DNA of 64,000 nt from Cyanodermella asteris. Taxonomy: Eukaryota > Ascomycota > Lecanoromycetes > Ostropales > Stictidaceae. The notes beneath the pieces were generated by a model. That model was given only the letters and a program-made list of their open reading frames with translations, was not told the DNA's origin and made no database searches. The stretch's first letter is position 1. Every line of letters starts with the position of its first letter. The DNA lies in assembly GCA_900618795.1 (NCBI GenBank), contig UYJD01000012.1, positions 336,855-400,854 on the forward strand, given 5' to 3'. The translations under genes and the position numbers were made by a program. Of this stretch, positions 23,136 through 35,578 are shown piece after piece.

Positions 23136-23849
23136 GGGAGCGCGAGGTATCGGCGTGGTGGATAGAGCCGTTCTGGGCGTGGGCACAGAATTGGTATCAC
23201 GGGACGGAGTGGCAGTCATAAGCTTGCGCGATGCGAGACATACATAGACGGCGTTTGGACTGTGGTTTGATACCCCTTGGCGAGGTCTTTTGGTGGACCA
23301 AGTGCTGGTCTTGTCCTGGGTTTTTGTACTTTTGGTTGGACCATCGCAAGAATTTCAAGAGCTTCACATCGAGTTCGACAATATTGCCCGAGATCCCTGT
23401 AGCAAAGAGAATGTCGTAGCTACTTGGCATCGCTGATAAATTCCACGATCCTTCTACTGAATGCCAATACCTCTTTTCTCTTACGATTGGACGACAGTGG
23501 TGATAGAGAACGGATTTTCTTCTATGACATTCATCCAATAACTTCCGAACATACAGAACGCTATGAACCGAACTCCCTCGAAGCATTACTGAACCACATT
23601 CGAGAAACCAAGGAGTGTTTCCTGCCTCGTAACATTTCGTGCGCCTTCAAGGCAGTAACTCGTGAGTCTGCATTCTGGAGCAGGATGCGTTGCTGAAACG
23701 GTCCGAGCCGCCGCAGTTTCCGCCGCAATTCTTCCCGTGCAAATATTTCATTTCCAATCTTTCTTGAGCATCCGGATATGTGTTGACCAGCCAAATGCTT
23801 CCCCTCGCCGACCGCAGGGGCCAGAGTCAGCGACGATCCGATTGGTGGC
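23136..23849. other. Convergent spacer, nothing recognised
   Basis: 3'-to-3' spacer of about 0.7 kb between ATG101 and YOP1. Longest frames are about 130 codons antisense, without motifs. Confidence 0.5.
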
Positions 23850-24424
23850 TCAAAGAGCCTTATCGGCCTGAGCACGGAGATTGGCAGCGGTGCTCTGGCC
23901 CTGGGTGAAGAAGCGGCCGAAAAGAGGTTGGATGAGTTGGCGGAAGACAACCTGGGCACCACCGAATTGAGGCAGAGACATCCAGAGGAGGACGACGAAT
24001 TTGAAGGTATAATAGAATGGGAACCAGTAGACAGCGCTGACGGCCGATTCGAAGACGGTAAGGAAGGCGTATACGACCCAGTAGGTCAGCCATTGGGTGT
24101 CATCGGTCTTGCTGGCGCTGAACAGGGCGGCCATCGAGTACCATGTGGGGATGACGAAGCCCGCCAGGTTGACGAGCAGGCCACCGCCGATGTTGAAAAA
24201 GATGAAGAAAAAGTAGGCGAGGCCGACACCGAGGACCATATAGACCTTGGGCACCGAAGTCTGCTTCTCGACATCGTTCAGGACCTGGTACTTGGAGAGC
24301 TGTGATGTATTAGCCAACATCGCCATGAGCTGCGAGCATCCTCTGTGATCCCGGAAGGCACGAGATGACTGACCTCCTTGTCGAGCTGACCGACGTGATG
24401 GTTGACCTTATCTTGGAAAGACAT
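23850..24424 (-). CDS. YOP1: ER membrane-shaping protein YOP1 (REEP5/DP1 family)
   Basis: Reticulon-like hairpin protein that curves tubular ER. Exons are complement(24374..24424) and complement(23850..24299), 166 residues. Exon 1 encodes MSFQDKVNHHVGQLDKE and is followed by GTCAGT; exon 2 starts LSKYQVLNDVEKQTSVPKVY in phase 0. An ATG just inside the intron (at 24326) is in frame with exon 2 but would replace the conserved N-terminus, so it is not used. The TB2/DP1/HVA22 domain has two long hydrophobic hairpins (VYMVLGVGLAYFFFIFFNIG and LVNLAGFVIPTWYSMAALF; then WVVYAFLTVFESAVSAVYWF). The signature DDTQWLTYWVVYA and the amphipathic C-terminal FGGAQVVFRQLIQPLFGRFF are also present. It ends TAANLRAQADKAL like other fungal Yop1. 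Confidence 0.97.
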
Positions 24425-24989
24425 GGTGAGGGGCTTGCTGGTGTAACTTGGGTGATCGATGGACAGAAATTTCAGCGACAGCTGGGTGTGGTGGGTTATG
24501 TAGTGTTGGCAAAGCGAAGTCTGCGCGAGGGGACAGCGAGAATCGGTTGTCGTGATAAGTGACAATGCACAAGAGTCGGATCAGGAGATGTGTGAATGAT
24601 GGCAGGTGAAAGGCGGTCGGGCGTGACGTCGGGCGAGTCGAGCTGTGGTCGTGCTGAGCAGTGAGCACTTCCGGCGCAGCCTACCTTGGAAGCTGTTGCC
24701 GGGCTAGCGACGCTCCCGCAGCAAAACACTGACAGAGTCAACATTGCCATCTCCCGTCCACTTCACCACGCCACCAGCCCAGCACCCGGGCGCCCTATCC
24801 GCGCAGGCTAAAATAGCATTATTCTACGCCTGTGTCATTGCCAATCAAGGTATTCACATCTTTCAGCTTCAAATCCGCGCGCCGAGCCGTTCCGACGATC
24901 CGCATCCTACCTTGTTTATTGCGCCTGTTACACCAAAACAACTCGACAGTATCGCTTGCAGGCACGTCGCAGCTCGCTGAGCTTGCAAT
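24425..24989. other. Divergent promoter region of YOP1 and the RFX gene
   Basis: About 0.56 kb between divergent start codons. No gene or repeat seen. Confidence 0.5.
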
Positions 24990-27558
24990 ATGGGCCCTCG
25001 CCCTCCGTTAGCGCGCTCGTCAACGTCGACGAGAACCATGTCGCGGCCCTTGTCGGCACAGTCGACTCATTCGACAGACTCCAATGCCACCCAGCCTCTG
25101 ATAACCGGCCCTTCACACCATCACCCTTTAGTGCCTCCGCAGTCATGGGCACCTCACGGAGGCACAATGCAGTTTCAACAGCACATGATGGGCCAGAACC
25201 CTGGCGCCCTCGCCATGCTCGATACCAACGTGGGTCACTTCCAGGGGGGGCCAATGTCATACAATCAAGCAAACTTCTCTTTCGACCGGCTCAACTCGCC
25301 CGCCTTGTCGTCCGTCGAGGGCGACATGACGGGCTCTGTCAATCCTGCAACAGAAGAAGCGCCGCCGAAAAAGAAGGGGTCGGGCGCAAGTCAGGCGAAT
25401 GATCAAGAGCTTCGTCGACTATATCGTGAGAACGATGGTAGGAACTTGCAAGAGGTAGCCAACGAAGTCAAGCGAGAGGAGAAGGGACCCAAAGCAGAGA
25501 AGTCGAAGCAGGTTTTTGGGATGTTATGGTAAGACCATACCTGGATTCATTGGAACGGATTTGGTCGAAAGTCGGCTGCTAATCCGTATAACAGGCTCGC
25601 CAAAAACATCAGGAAGTCAACTCAGTCCGTCCCCCGAAATCGTGTATATAGCTCCTACGCGAACAGGTGTGGCGACGACAACCTTCCGTTGTTGAATCCG
25701 GCTTCTTTCGGAAAGCTTGTGCGTATCATCTTTCCGAATGTGCAGACCAGGAGACTCGGGATACGCGGCGAATCCAAATATCACTACGTGAACCTGTCAC
25801 TAGTTAACGACGATGGACGAGGCTCGGTGCCCCCAGGGAGCGCTGTTCCCTCTAAGAACGAAATGCCACGCGCCCGGACTTTAAGGTAAGACTTCACTGA
25901 CATTCTCGACTAGTGATCGGCTTTGGCGTCGTAGTTCTGTACTAATAGTGAGTAGCATTCAACCACAATTACCAGCTGCTGGAATGGACAAAGCCTTCTT
26001 TCCGAGCTTGAGCCCCGCGAAGCCACCGCGGCCACCGCAACAACAGCCGAAGAGCAAGGTCAATACTCTTTACCTACAGCAAACCTTTGATTCAGTGGAT
26101 TGCGTAACAATACCTACCCGGAAAGACACCATTCCTCGCAGACTGCGTTGGCCAGACGCAAGCAGTGAAGTCAGCCAGGATGGTCCTCTTGAGCTTCCTC
26201 GTATTGATCAATACCTGCCTCCGGGGACAGACTTGGATGCTGCGAATTCATTAGCAGCTGTGTATCGATCACACTGCCTCCAAGCGGTTGACAACTTCCG
26301 CTTCTGCAAGACCGACGCGTTTTGTGACAGTTTCAAATCCTTGGTCGGCTTACTTACGGTGCCGAGTCAGAAGCTCCTGGCACATCCTCAATTGGCTGCT
26401 TGGATCGAAGCCTGTGACACTCTCAAATACCAGAGAATGATGCCTTTGCTGCGGAATATTCTTCTTGCAGCAGTACCATTGGAGGCAATGCGCCACATGG
26501 ATGCAGTGACTCGGCATATGTGTTCCTGGATCACACAATATTTTTCAAATCAACCGGCACACGTACTGGCCGCTATGCTCAGACCGGCCAGTACTTTCGT
26601 GAGCATACTTTCGCGCTTCATCAGAGTCAATCGGGCAGCCCACGATGTTGCACCTATCTTCGCTGATGATAAGACAAGGGACGAGCTGTGGGTCCAGTGG
26701 GTGAAAGGGTCTCAACCTGCACAAGTCGTGGAAGGCACTTGCGAATACGAGTCCGGAGGCCGACACCGGTTGATGAGTATGTTGACACAAGAGGCCGGCT
26801 TCATTCTTCGACCGACGCCGCAAACCTCCCATCAGATTGTCAACGGCTTCTTCATGAACGGTCCATGGGCCGGAAAGCAGCCGCCCGGTTTCCTTGCCTT
26901 TGCTGCTCGTGAGGAGGAAATTGCGAATGCTGACCAGGATGAGCCTCGGTTCTCCCGACTCATTCGTTTCGTTGAAGACCTCCCCAGCCGATACCCTGGA
27001 GTACAAACGCGCGATTTCCTTACAAGCATGGAAACCACGCTAGGAATTGCCACCCGGAACATGACAATGAATCAGACCGGGCAAGGACTTGCTCACTTTG
27101 TCACGGTCAGTATTTTCATTGCCGAAATGTTGTATTGGCAGGCCGAGGTGGGCGGTTTTTTAGAGAAGCCAACAACAGAGTCCCTGGTCACTAATGCCTC
27201 TTACGCGAGCCCATACGAAGCAATCAATGCGACTTCGCTGCCATCCAGGGGTTCACCTGCTTCGCAATCGAACAACAAGTCTCGGACAATATCCTCTCAA
27301 CGTCCGACCGACGCCGCGATGGACGACCAGATAAAGTTGGCTCAGAACAAAATCTCGAGACTGGAGGAAGGCTTCTCACTTCCGGGCGACGCAAATTCTG
27401 GGTCGAAACCTCGTGTCAGTCTCGGAGGTGAGACCATGGTGGGGGACGATGATTTCTCAGCCTTGGAAGCGTCTATGAATTGGGACATTGACATAAAGGA
27501 TGCGAGTGCTTTTTTCGTGCAGGACAATACTGATACCCCCGGCGTCGCCGTTCGATAG
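24990..27558 (+). CDS. RFX1: RFX-family transcription factor (Crt1/Rfx1-like)
   Basis: Winged-helix regulator. Fungal relatives repress DNA-damage genes or control cell division and development. Exons 24990..25528, 25595..25885 and 25956..27558 give 810 residues. The first splice interrupts the RFX DNA-binding domain inside a Trp codon (FGML-W-LAKNIRKSTQSVPRN). The domain spans about residues 135-250 and shows EVANEVKREEKGPKAEKSKQ, VYSSYANRCGDDNLPLLNPA and SFGKLVRIIFPNVQTRRLGI followed by RGESKYHYVNL, the canonical RFX recognition stretch. Upstream is a Ser/Gln/Pro-rich tail. Downstream is a long helical region (DNFRFCKTDAFCDSFKSLVG ... MRHMDAVTRHMCSWITQYFS) typical of fungal RFX proteins. 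It is divergently arranged with YOP1. Start choice rests on the first ATG of the open frame; an earlier exon is possible. Confidence 0.93.
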
Positions 27559-28296
27559 CCATGATTGGTTGATGAGGGCGCTCGATGGCTGGTACGATAT
27601 AATGATCGGTAATGGGATTCGGGACATTTTGGATGATGACGAAGGTCAGCTGGCAAGCTGGATTTACGCACTTTTCGAGGATTTCGACAGCTCTTCGAGC
27701 TCGTTCAGGAGATCTGTACGCCATTTATTACACGCTCGGAGTTATAGCGTCTGTCGAGATAGCTTTTGCCGCGTCTTTGTTGAGACGACGCTTTCTACCG
27801 CGTCACAACGCGATCTTGCATTAAACGACACGTTTCCAAGCACATTTCTCTTCAAGTCTTTGCGTCGGTAGCTGTAGACACTGACTTTGCGACTCAGGTA
27901 GCCTGAAGCCGTGGTAGGCCACTTGACCTGGTCCGGACAACACGCCCAAGTTGATAGATAGCTATATCCTCGGAATGATACTCAAATTAGACATGAGCTC
28001 GCTCCTAGTGACAAGCGACCCTCACCACGAGCAGCTCCTTGCGGCTCAAACAGGACTTGTAGTCCACTACGCAGTGACACTCTAAGCTGAATCTCACCGA
28101 AGGGCTCCGCTAGGATAACCGAACAAACAGCTTGCTCAGCCTGTTTCTTTTAGCGTCTTCAACTTTGCGACTATTACTTGTCACCGGCAGACGTAACGAG
28201 CCCGACGGATTGGCAAGAAAACCTGCCAATTCCTGTATCGCATATCTGGCAGCGAGCTACTCTCAAACTTCCACTTGAAGTCTGTCTCCTTCAGTC
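27559..28296. other. Intergenic, nothing recognised
   Basis: Between the RFX gene and NTA1, both on the plus strand. Short frames only; no tRNA found. Confidence 0.5.
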
Positions 28297-29615
28297 ATGA
28301 AGGTCGCAATCCTCCAGTTCGCTCCCGAGCTACGGAAAGTCGAGAGCAACATCGCCCGAGCCGACTCTCTGCTCCAGAACCTCCAACCGGGCACCATAGA
28401 CATTCTGGTCCTCCCCGAACTGGCCTTCAGCGGTACGTCTCCCGATTGCACTGTGCCGACCCACCAAGATGTCGTCTGCTCAAACTCCGTCTCTGCCGTG
28501 CAGGCTACAACTTTCCCAATTTCGAGGAAATCGAACCCTTTCTCGAACCTACGGCCGCCGGACCGACGGCGAAATGGGCCCGACAGACTGCTTCGCGGCT
28601 GCGATGTCTCGTCAGCGTCGGGTACCCCGAGATCAGCTCCGAAGAAGCCGAGCCCGCCGTCGACGGCGACGCATCGCCGCCGTCTGACGAGACCCGGAAG
28701 CGATTCAAGACCTACAACGCGCTGCTCACGGTCGACCCGTCGGGCGCTCTGGTGGCGCACTATCGGAAGACGAACCTCTACTACACGGACGTGACGTGGA
28801 GCTGGCCGAACCGGGACGGTTTCCAGACCGTCGACCTCGCCATCCCATCTCCCCTCGCCGGCTCAGAACGAACTACGGACTCCGAGACGAGCCCGGCGGA
28901 CTCGACGACGCCGACGGCGTTTGCCATCTGCATGGATCTCAACCCCAAGCAATTCACCGCCCCCTGGACGGACTACGAGGTCGCGACGCACGTGAAGACG
29001 ACAAACGCAAGGCTCCTGATCGCCAGCAACGCCTGGCTGACGCACAAGACCCGCGAGGAGCTCGCGGCGACGCCGGGGGAATCCGATTCCGAGACACTCA
29101 TGTACTGGCTTGCGCGGCTGCGGCCGCTGATGCGATCCGGTGGCGGCTGGCAGGGGCCGGTGCCCGGCGGTCCGGATCGAGCGCACGAGCAGCGAGAAGA
29201 ACGAATCGCCGTGATTGCCAATCGCGTCGGGATCGAGCCCGGTGGTTGGGGGGTGCAGGATCTGACGAGGGGCTGTCCGCCGTGGGATGGTTCTGCGGGG
29301 GAGGGTGTGAGCCGGAAGGAGGTCGCTGGGCGAGAGGAGGGGACGGCGGCTGAGCGGAGCGTGGAGCCTACGACGGTGAATCTCGGGGAGGATACGGGAG
29401 GAGGGAGTTCCAAGACCATGGGTACGGAGGCTAGGTACGCGGGGAGCAGCTGTGTGCTTGGGATGAGGGGAGACGAGAGGGTACGCGTATATGGGTTGCT
29501 GGGCTGTGCGGAGGAAAAGGTCTTGTTTGTCGATACCAGTGAGGAACCGGTCTCTATAGCTAGATTGTCTAGCAGATCGGAGGACGATGACGATGATGGT
29601 GATGATGGTGATTGA
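28297..29615 (+). CDS. NTA1: Protein N-terminal amidase (nitrilase superfamily)
   Basis: Deamidates N-terminal Asn and Gln to Asp and Glu, feeding proteins into the Arg/N-degron pathway (family role). Exons 28297..28432 and 28504..29615 give 415 residues. The intron uses GTACGT and CAG and splits a glycine codon (ELAFSG-YNFPNFEEIEPF). The C-N hydrolase triad is visible: Glu in VLPELAFSGY (near residue 41), Lys in AHYRKTNLYY (near 155) and Cys in FAICMDLNPKQF (near 210). The last fits the ICMDxNP motif typical of Nta1 rather than generic nitrilases. The C-terminus is Gly/Glu-rich and ends in an acidic run (SEDDDDDGDDGD) not expected for catalysis. It is convergent with RAD23. The gene is notably GC-rich. 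Confidence 0.92.
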
Positions 29616-30055
29616 GTAAACGAGATCATGTGAGACGGGCGAGACTCGCAACTGTTCGAGTCATGAATGGACCCGAACGGCTTCACAACGAGGTCTTGTA
29701 TATAGATCCGCTGCTGGGGATGCGCAAATTTATAATTTCGATCCCGTACGTGTATGGGTCATGCAAACCGAGTATCATATTGAGACTACCAATACTACAC
29801 AAGTATTGATGTGGACATTAAGAGGCTCCGTTACTCAGCCCTATCTGAGGCTCTTGCTCACAGATCAGCCTGTTGTGTAGTGCCTGAGCTGGAATCTCAC
29901 GGTTTCTCTTCCAAAAAGACCTTCACGAATAGCAATACGCTTGCGAAATTCTTTGTGCCTATCACCATGTTGCCGTGACAGGGACGCATCCTTTGACTCC
30001 GTCATGCCTTGACTCGTATTCGTCGTGTAGAACTCTCTAACCCATTCCAACCCCT
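29616..30055. other. Convergent spacer, nothing recognised
   Basis: 3'-to-3' spacer between NTA1 and RAD23. AT-richer than the flanking coding DNA, no motif beyond short frames. Confidence 0.5.
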
Positions 30056-31359
30056 TCACTGCGGCAGATCATCATCCTCATCCTGAGGCTGGTCAAACAG
30101 GAAATTAGCCGCCAAGTCCTCGTTTTTGTCGCAGGCGAAGAAAGCCTGTATCGCCATTTGTCTGTTAAACCCGAGTGAACATAGACGCTCGATCGAGGCA
30201 CGTTCTTCCTCTGTAACTGCAATCGTTTGCGCTCCCGGTGGTAGTGGTGCGCCGCCCTCGCCGCCCTCCTCGCCCTCACTGAGGATTCTGATGAATTCGG
30301 TGGGATTCTGTTGGATCAGAGCTGCAAGCTGAGGGTTTCCAGCGGCGACCTGCTGTAAGATTGGCTCAAGCATTTGTGGCTGCTGCTGTACTATTTGCCT
30401 TAGCTGCTGGAACTGCGGATTGTTCCTGAGAAAGTCCAAGTTCACGTCTCCAGCTCCCCCACCAGCAGCGCCTCTAGCACCTCCTGCCGGATTCTGCGCA
30501 GCCTGGGCCGCCATGTCGAAGAGATTCAGGGGAGCTTCCTCATCGTCATCGTCACCGCCAGTAGCCGGGGCGCTCGCTGGCTGTTCTGTTGTAGCACCTC
30601 CAGTAGCACCTCCGGTTGCAGCCGGTGCTGCTGCTCGCGTGGCGGGCGCCTCACTCTGCACGTTCTCAGGGATGCCAGTCAACAAATACTCAACAGCGCG
30701 ATCGGGGTTATTGAATGCGGCACGCATCGCACGGTCGATCTGGTCACGCTCGAAACCCATGCTCATCATGTTCTCGATAGCAGCGTTGCGGGCTTCGCCC
30801 ATTACAAGCCCTGAATCGCCGCCCGAGGGAGTTGAGGTAGCGGCACCGCCAGCTCCGGCGGGAGTAGGTGTGCCTGGTGCATCGCGAGCAGCAGAAGATC
30901 CGGAAGCTGGAGCTGCAGGCGGCGCTGCCGGTGTCTGAGCAGATGCAGGTGCTGGCGTAGATGGCGGCTTTGCCTCAGTCTTGGGAGCTGCAGCAGCGGG
31001 AGGGTTCTTGGGCTTGTTAACCATGCATACTATGAAACCCTTCTCTTCGATCTTGTATGATTCAACAGTGTTGGCATCTTGAAGGATTTTTCCGGAATAG
31101 ATCAGCCGTTGTTGCGATACATCCCAGCCCTTCTCAGCTGCGATCTTTGCTTTGACCTCGCCAATCTAACAAATCGTGTCAGTAAATGGCCCTCGGAACT
31201 CTCGGAACGAGGGCTTGCTCGAACGTCGACGTACTGTTTCAGTGGGTTCGGCCTCGACAGTAAACTTCTGCTGCTTCAGATCCTGTCCATAAGAGTTAGC
31301 TATATGCTCGAATGTCTGGTGTGGCGATGGGGGCAAGGTACCTTGAGAGTGAGCTGCAT
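30056..31359 (-). CDS. RAD23: UV excision repair protein RAD23 (UBL-UBA shuttle)
   Basis: Delivers ubiquitinated proteins to the proteasome and stabilises the Rad4/XPC damage sensor. Exons are complement(31342..31359), complement(31235..31282) and complement(30056..31165), 391 residues. Two very short first exons (6 and 16 codons) encode MQLTLK and [16 protein letters not shown]; all junctions are phase 0. The N-terminal ubiquitin-like domain (residues 1-72) includes [20 protein letters not shown] and [11 protein letters not shown] Pro/Ala-rich linker follows. UBA1 is at about 150-188 ([20 protein letters not shown]). The STI1/XPC-binding segment is at about 265-320 ([20 protein letters not shown]). 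UBA2 is at about 345-385 ([20 protein letters not shown]). It ends in an acidic tail ([10 protein letters not shown]). Domain order and length are complete for the family. Confidence 0.97.
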
Positions 31360-31822
31360 TTTGCCCCGCCAGCTAGAATTCCGATAGTGTTGTCAGTCGT
31401 TGAATCCGGGTGTTGTGATAGAAGGAGGATGCGAGCTGTAGTGCAGAGAAAGCTAGACAGGATCTTATACGGAGCGGAGGTGTCACAAGGAAGGTTGCTA
31501 GTGAGGTGGAGAAGTGAATGGCAGCTCCGCAGGGTCGAATGTCTTTCGCTTTCCGCAGGCGGGTGTAGCGCAGCGTCACCAGCCCGTCAGCTTGGCGCGC
31601 CACTCCTGACATGCATCAGAGCCGCAGACTCACCACGCCGCTTCCCATACATCTCTGCGACGGCACCCTCGTGTCCTCAAACTTCTACTGTCGTGAAGGT
31701 AATGAGATGTATATGAAAACGTGAAGAGTACAAATATCCGCTTATCTTCGTCTATTCACAAGACCTTCCAGGCTCACCTGGAGCTTCCCAAAATCAAACG
31801 CCACCTATGCGTGCAGACATCG
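31360..31822. other. RAD23 promoter and spacer
   Basis: Between RAD23 and the 3' end of the YTP1-like gene, same strand. No gene seen. Confidence 0.5.
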
Positions 31823-33333
31823 TCACGCGAAATCCGCTTCTTTTCTCCTTAATCTCTCGCTTGTCGTTGAGCTGTGACTCGATCCCTCGCCAGCATCTGC
31901 GTCATCTTCGCTGATGAGGCCGGTAAGCTCAAATTCCTCCGCATCTGCGACGTGTTGCCGATCTTTGGGCGTCAACCCTTTGCCGTTTGCTTGGTTTTCC
32001 GGGTCACGTCCAATATCCGCGGAATCAGGATCAATAGGTTGCTTGGATTTTGGATCCAGAGGCCAGGTATGCTCTGCGTAGAGGTTGAGGAGCATACAAA
32101 CAAACAGGAAGAGAAGTAATGCGACGCTGTACAGCAGCAGCACGTAGGATACATGTGTCACATGCTTGGACTCGAGGAGAGCCATTTGCTCCTCGGTGGC
32201 ACCCATGAAAAGAAAGCCGGCGGCGTACAGAAGCTATAAAAGTCAGCATGAACGATGATCAGGAGACACTTCATACTTACGAATGGTGTGATGTACTGGA
32301 AGCTGTTGCTTTCTTCCTGATGTCTCCTGTACAGTGTGTTCTTGTCCTTGAGAACAAAGCTGATCTCGATTACTCTGGCAACGCCAGCAGCCATCAACGT
32401 GTAGCCAAATGTGCTATGGACACCGGTACTGATATGAGAGTGTTGAGGGTGGCTTCCCATTGCCCAGCCGGTCAAGAAAAGAATCATCGCTGGCCACAAG
32501 TTGCGCTTCGGTTGGCCATTCCTCTTCCTGCTCAGCCAAATACCCAGGAGACCTGCGCACCACCACACAACACCCATGCTCGTGTGTTGCAAGTCGTTAC
32601 CGACCCAGGGTCCTCCCCACCTGTGTTCGGTCCACGTGTTGACGCAGCCCCATGCCGCAATGATGATACTGTCGTAGAACTCCTGACTGCGGCCGGAGCG
32701 AATGATCCAGGCCTGACCAACGAGAAGCAGCAGGGTGAGGACGATGCCGTACCCGACGAAGGCAGAGCCCATAATAAAGTGTGCCAGACACTGACCCATG
32801 TGGTCATCCCTACAATAGCCCATCGCCGTGATACCACCGAAGAGCATTTGTACCCAGGACGCCACCGGCAAAGCCTTTCCCAAGATGCCGTGCACAATGA
32901 CAAACGGCTTCCTACTCTTTCCGAAGAATTTCGCGAATCTCTCCAGGTGCAGCTTGAGATATATTCCAAGGAATATCTGTGCGGTCAACATCCAGCCCAG
33001 CCAAGGGGCATACGAAGAGTGGATGTTATGGCTGAACTGCCTGCCCTTGTGTTTGTGACCGAGGAAGTATCCGGTCAATGCCAGCAAGGTTCCAAGCGTC
33101 TGGACGGGTACGTGCCATCTTGATCGAACAATTCCAAGCACCATGCCCGTCGGAAAGATTATGCCCCAGCCCACGATCTGAATGATGATGTGTATCCATA
33201 GTATGGAGTCGAGAGGGTCTGGTGAGATGACTTCGCCTTCGGGTATGTTGTCTTCATGATGTTCGTGCGCGAGGACATCTCTGATGAGCGTGACAATAGC
33301 GATAAACGCTGCTGATTTGCTGGCGGAGGCCAT
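31823..33333 (-). CDS. YTP1-like multispanning membrane protein
   Basis: Fungal integral membrane protein with an N-terminal DUF2427-type block and a C-terminal Ytp1-like block. The biochemical role is not established. Exons are complement(32281..33333) and complement(31823..32233), 487 residues. The 47-bp intron has GTAAGT and TTTATAG borders and joins SFQYITPF to LLYAAGFLFMGATEEQM. Visible features are a secretory-like N-terminus (MASASKSAAFIAIVTLIRDV), a His/Glu stretch (HEHHEDN), and about ten hydrophobic helices (WIHIIIQIVGWGIIFPTGMV, FVGYGIVLTLLLLVGQAW). Conserved His-containing loops follow (NIHSSYAPWLGWML, FVIVHGILGKALPVASW, CLAHFIMGSAFVGYG), which resemble cytochrome-b561-like helices. 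The C-terminal tail is acidic and Ser-rich. It is divergent from RFC4. Confidence 0.88.
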
Positions 33334-34124
33334 GCTGTGGGGGCTTCCCCTGGACGGAAGCAGCAGTGGGAGTTCCGAGTGATGGAGGAGTCAAGGGCGC
33401 GATAATCTTAACGATAGGTGCGCCGGGTTGAGATGAAAGGAATGGCAAGCCTCGGCGACTGTCTAGGTGAGTTGCCCTCAGTATCGACTGTGGTGGTCGA
33501 AGCAGGTCGCCGACACGAAGCTGATGGCCTCTGCATAATCTGAGCGAATAAGCAGCGTCGGGGTGTAAGAACAGCCGACCTCCTCCTTCGGCTAAACCTT
33601 CGACCGTCACTCACTCTACTTCAATTGATGACCAATAGGCCACAGACATTTTGCAGTATTCGTGATGGAACTGGCTCAACGTGTTGTTGGATCTAGACCA
33701 CGACTATACGAAAAGTCATGCAAAACAAATACGCCGGGTGTAATATATTGATACGAGAATGTCTTCGATGATGGCAGTAGTGACCAATCATCTAAAACGC
33801 GTGCATGAAGCTACAACACGCAAGCGCGCATTTCTGACCCTATGGCTAAACGTGACGTGAACCTAGACACCATGTACCCATGTATCGAGACTGAAGGCGA
33901 TAATTGAACTGTAATACAACACCGTGAGCCGAATAGTCTCATGTCGTCTGTGCGTCTTTAGCCTTGGCATCTTCACGTCGCGCTCGCGTTCGCTCAAAGA
34001 GGCAATTCTCTGAGTTCAGTCACCTCAATCATTATCGCGCTGTGCACCGTCTTCACACCTGATGACATAGTGGCCAGCTGCCACATGATAATCTGGGATT
34101 CCTTCCATCTACAGCATACATATC
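33334..34124. other. Divergent promoter region of the YTP1-like gene and RFC4
   Basis: About 0.8 kb between divergent starts. The part 33640-33900 is AT-richer. No gene, tRNA or repeat recognised. Confidence 0.5.
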
Positions 34125-35236
34125 ATGGCCCAAGCAGAGTCTAGTAAAGCTGGCGGCGTCAATGGCGTCCGCGCCAACGAAGCCGGTACTGGCACAGCAT
34201 ATGAACTTCCCTGGTACGTTCATGAATTGGCAGACTTTGTGAAGCCTGACAGCGAAACTGACATGGCGAAAGGGTGGAAAAGTACCGACCAGTCTACCTC
34301 GACGACGTAGTAGGCAACACCGAAACCATCGAACGCCTCAAAATCATCGCCCGCGATGGTAACATGCCGCACATGATCATCTCCGGAACACCCGGAATCG
34401 GCAAGACGACATCCATCCTGTGTCTGGCCCGCCAAATGCTCGGCACCGCCTACAAAGAAGCCGTCTTGGAACTCAACGCCTCCGACGAACGCGGCATCGA
34501 CGTGGTCCGCAACCGAATCAAAGGCTTCGCCCAGAAAAAGGTCACCCTCCCCGCCGGCCGGCACAAGATCGTCATCCTCGACGAGGCAGACAGCATGACG
34601 GCGGGTGCACAGCAAGCCCTTCGACGGACGATGGAGATCCACTCGAGCACGACGCGGTTCGCGTTTGCGTGCAATCAGAGCAACAAGATCATCGAGCCGC
34701 TGCAGAGCAGGTGCGCGATCCTGAGGTACGCGCGGCTCACAGACGGGCAGCTAGTGCAGAGGTTACTGGCCATTGCGAAGGCGGAGAAGGTCGAGTATAC
34801 GGATGATGGGCTTGCGGCGCTGGTTTTCGCCGCAGAGGGTGATATGAGGCAGGCCATCAACAACATGCAGAGTACTTGGGCTGGTTTCGGCTTGGTCAGT
34901 GGCGACAATGTCTTCAGGGTGGTAGATTCACCGCACCCGGTCAAGGTGCAGGCCATGATTAAGGCTTGTTGGGATACGAAGGTCGACGCTGCTCTCGAAG
35001 TGCTCGAGGAGCTTTGGGGCTTGGGGTACAGTGCGCATGACGTGATATCCACAATGTTCAGGGTCACAAAGACGGTGCCGGGTTTGAGTGAACACGCGAG
35101 GCTTGAATACATCAGGGAAATTGGGTTCTGCCATATGAGAGTTCTTGAAGGTGTTGGCACGCTGTTACAACTTCAGGGCTGCGTGGCGAAGTTGTCGAAG
35201 GTCAACATGAGACCGGAATTGTTTGTCGCGCCTTGA
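34125..35236 (+). CDS. RFC4: Replication factor C subunit 4 (clamp loader)
   Basis: AAA+ subunit of the RFC complex that loads PCNA onto primer-template DNA. Exons 34125..34213 and 34273..35236 give 350 residues. The 59-bp intron splits a Trp codon ([19 protein letters not shown]). RFC boxes are visible: VEKYRP (box II), Walker [12 protein letters not shown] near residue 70, [10 protein letters not shown], Walker [14 protein letters not shown] near 125, then QQALRRTME and the arginine-finger SRC motif in [10 protein letters not shown]. The sensor-2 stretch [14 protein letters not shown] follows. DSPHP in [15 protein letters not shown] matches the Rfc4 branch rather than Rfc2, Rfc3 or Rfc5. 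About 30 residues of Ala/Gly-rich N-terminus precede the conserved region, slightly longer than in yeast. Confidence 0.97.
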
Positions 35237-35578
35237 ACTGGTGCGACATTGATGATTTCAAGTTCTCTTCACGCTGTCTACGGCCGGCACTCAATTGGGA
35301 GGCTCTCCAGCGCGCGGCTGACCCCGAGCAAATATTATCTGCCACAGGCGGAGATATTGAGCCGTCGGAGCTGGTTTCAGATAGCAAAGTCGCCGTCAGA
35401 TACGTTCTGGCTCGCTGTGAGCGAAGAGGTGTCATACGCGGCCCTAACTCAGGCAAGTCAGCTCAGCTGTGAGCCCCGCGACTACCTACAGGGTGCTACA
35501 ATATACAAGGCCAACTTTATTGTCGAGTTCATGGCGTCGGGACTCATCAAGGTCATGTCATTAATGATGCAATGGACT
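35237..35578. other. Convergent spacer
   Basis: 342 bases between the stop codons of RFC4 and the Zn2Cys6 gene. Overlapping short frames without motifs. Confidence 0.5.

Noticed and set aside
24278-24326. Alternative YOP1 start within the intron (MAMLANTSQ...)
   Set aside because: It would drop the conserved MSFQD...QLDKE N-terminus that the upstream exon supplies with a proper donor.
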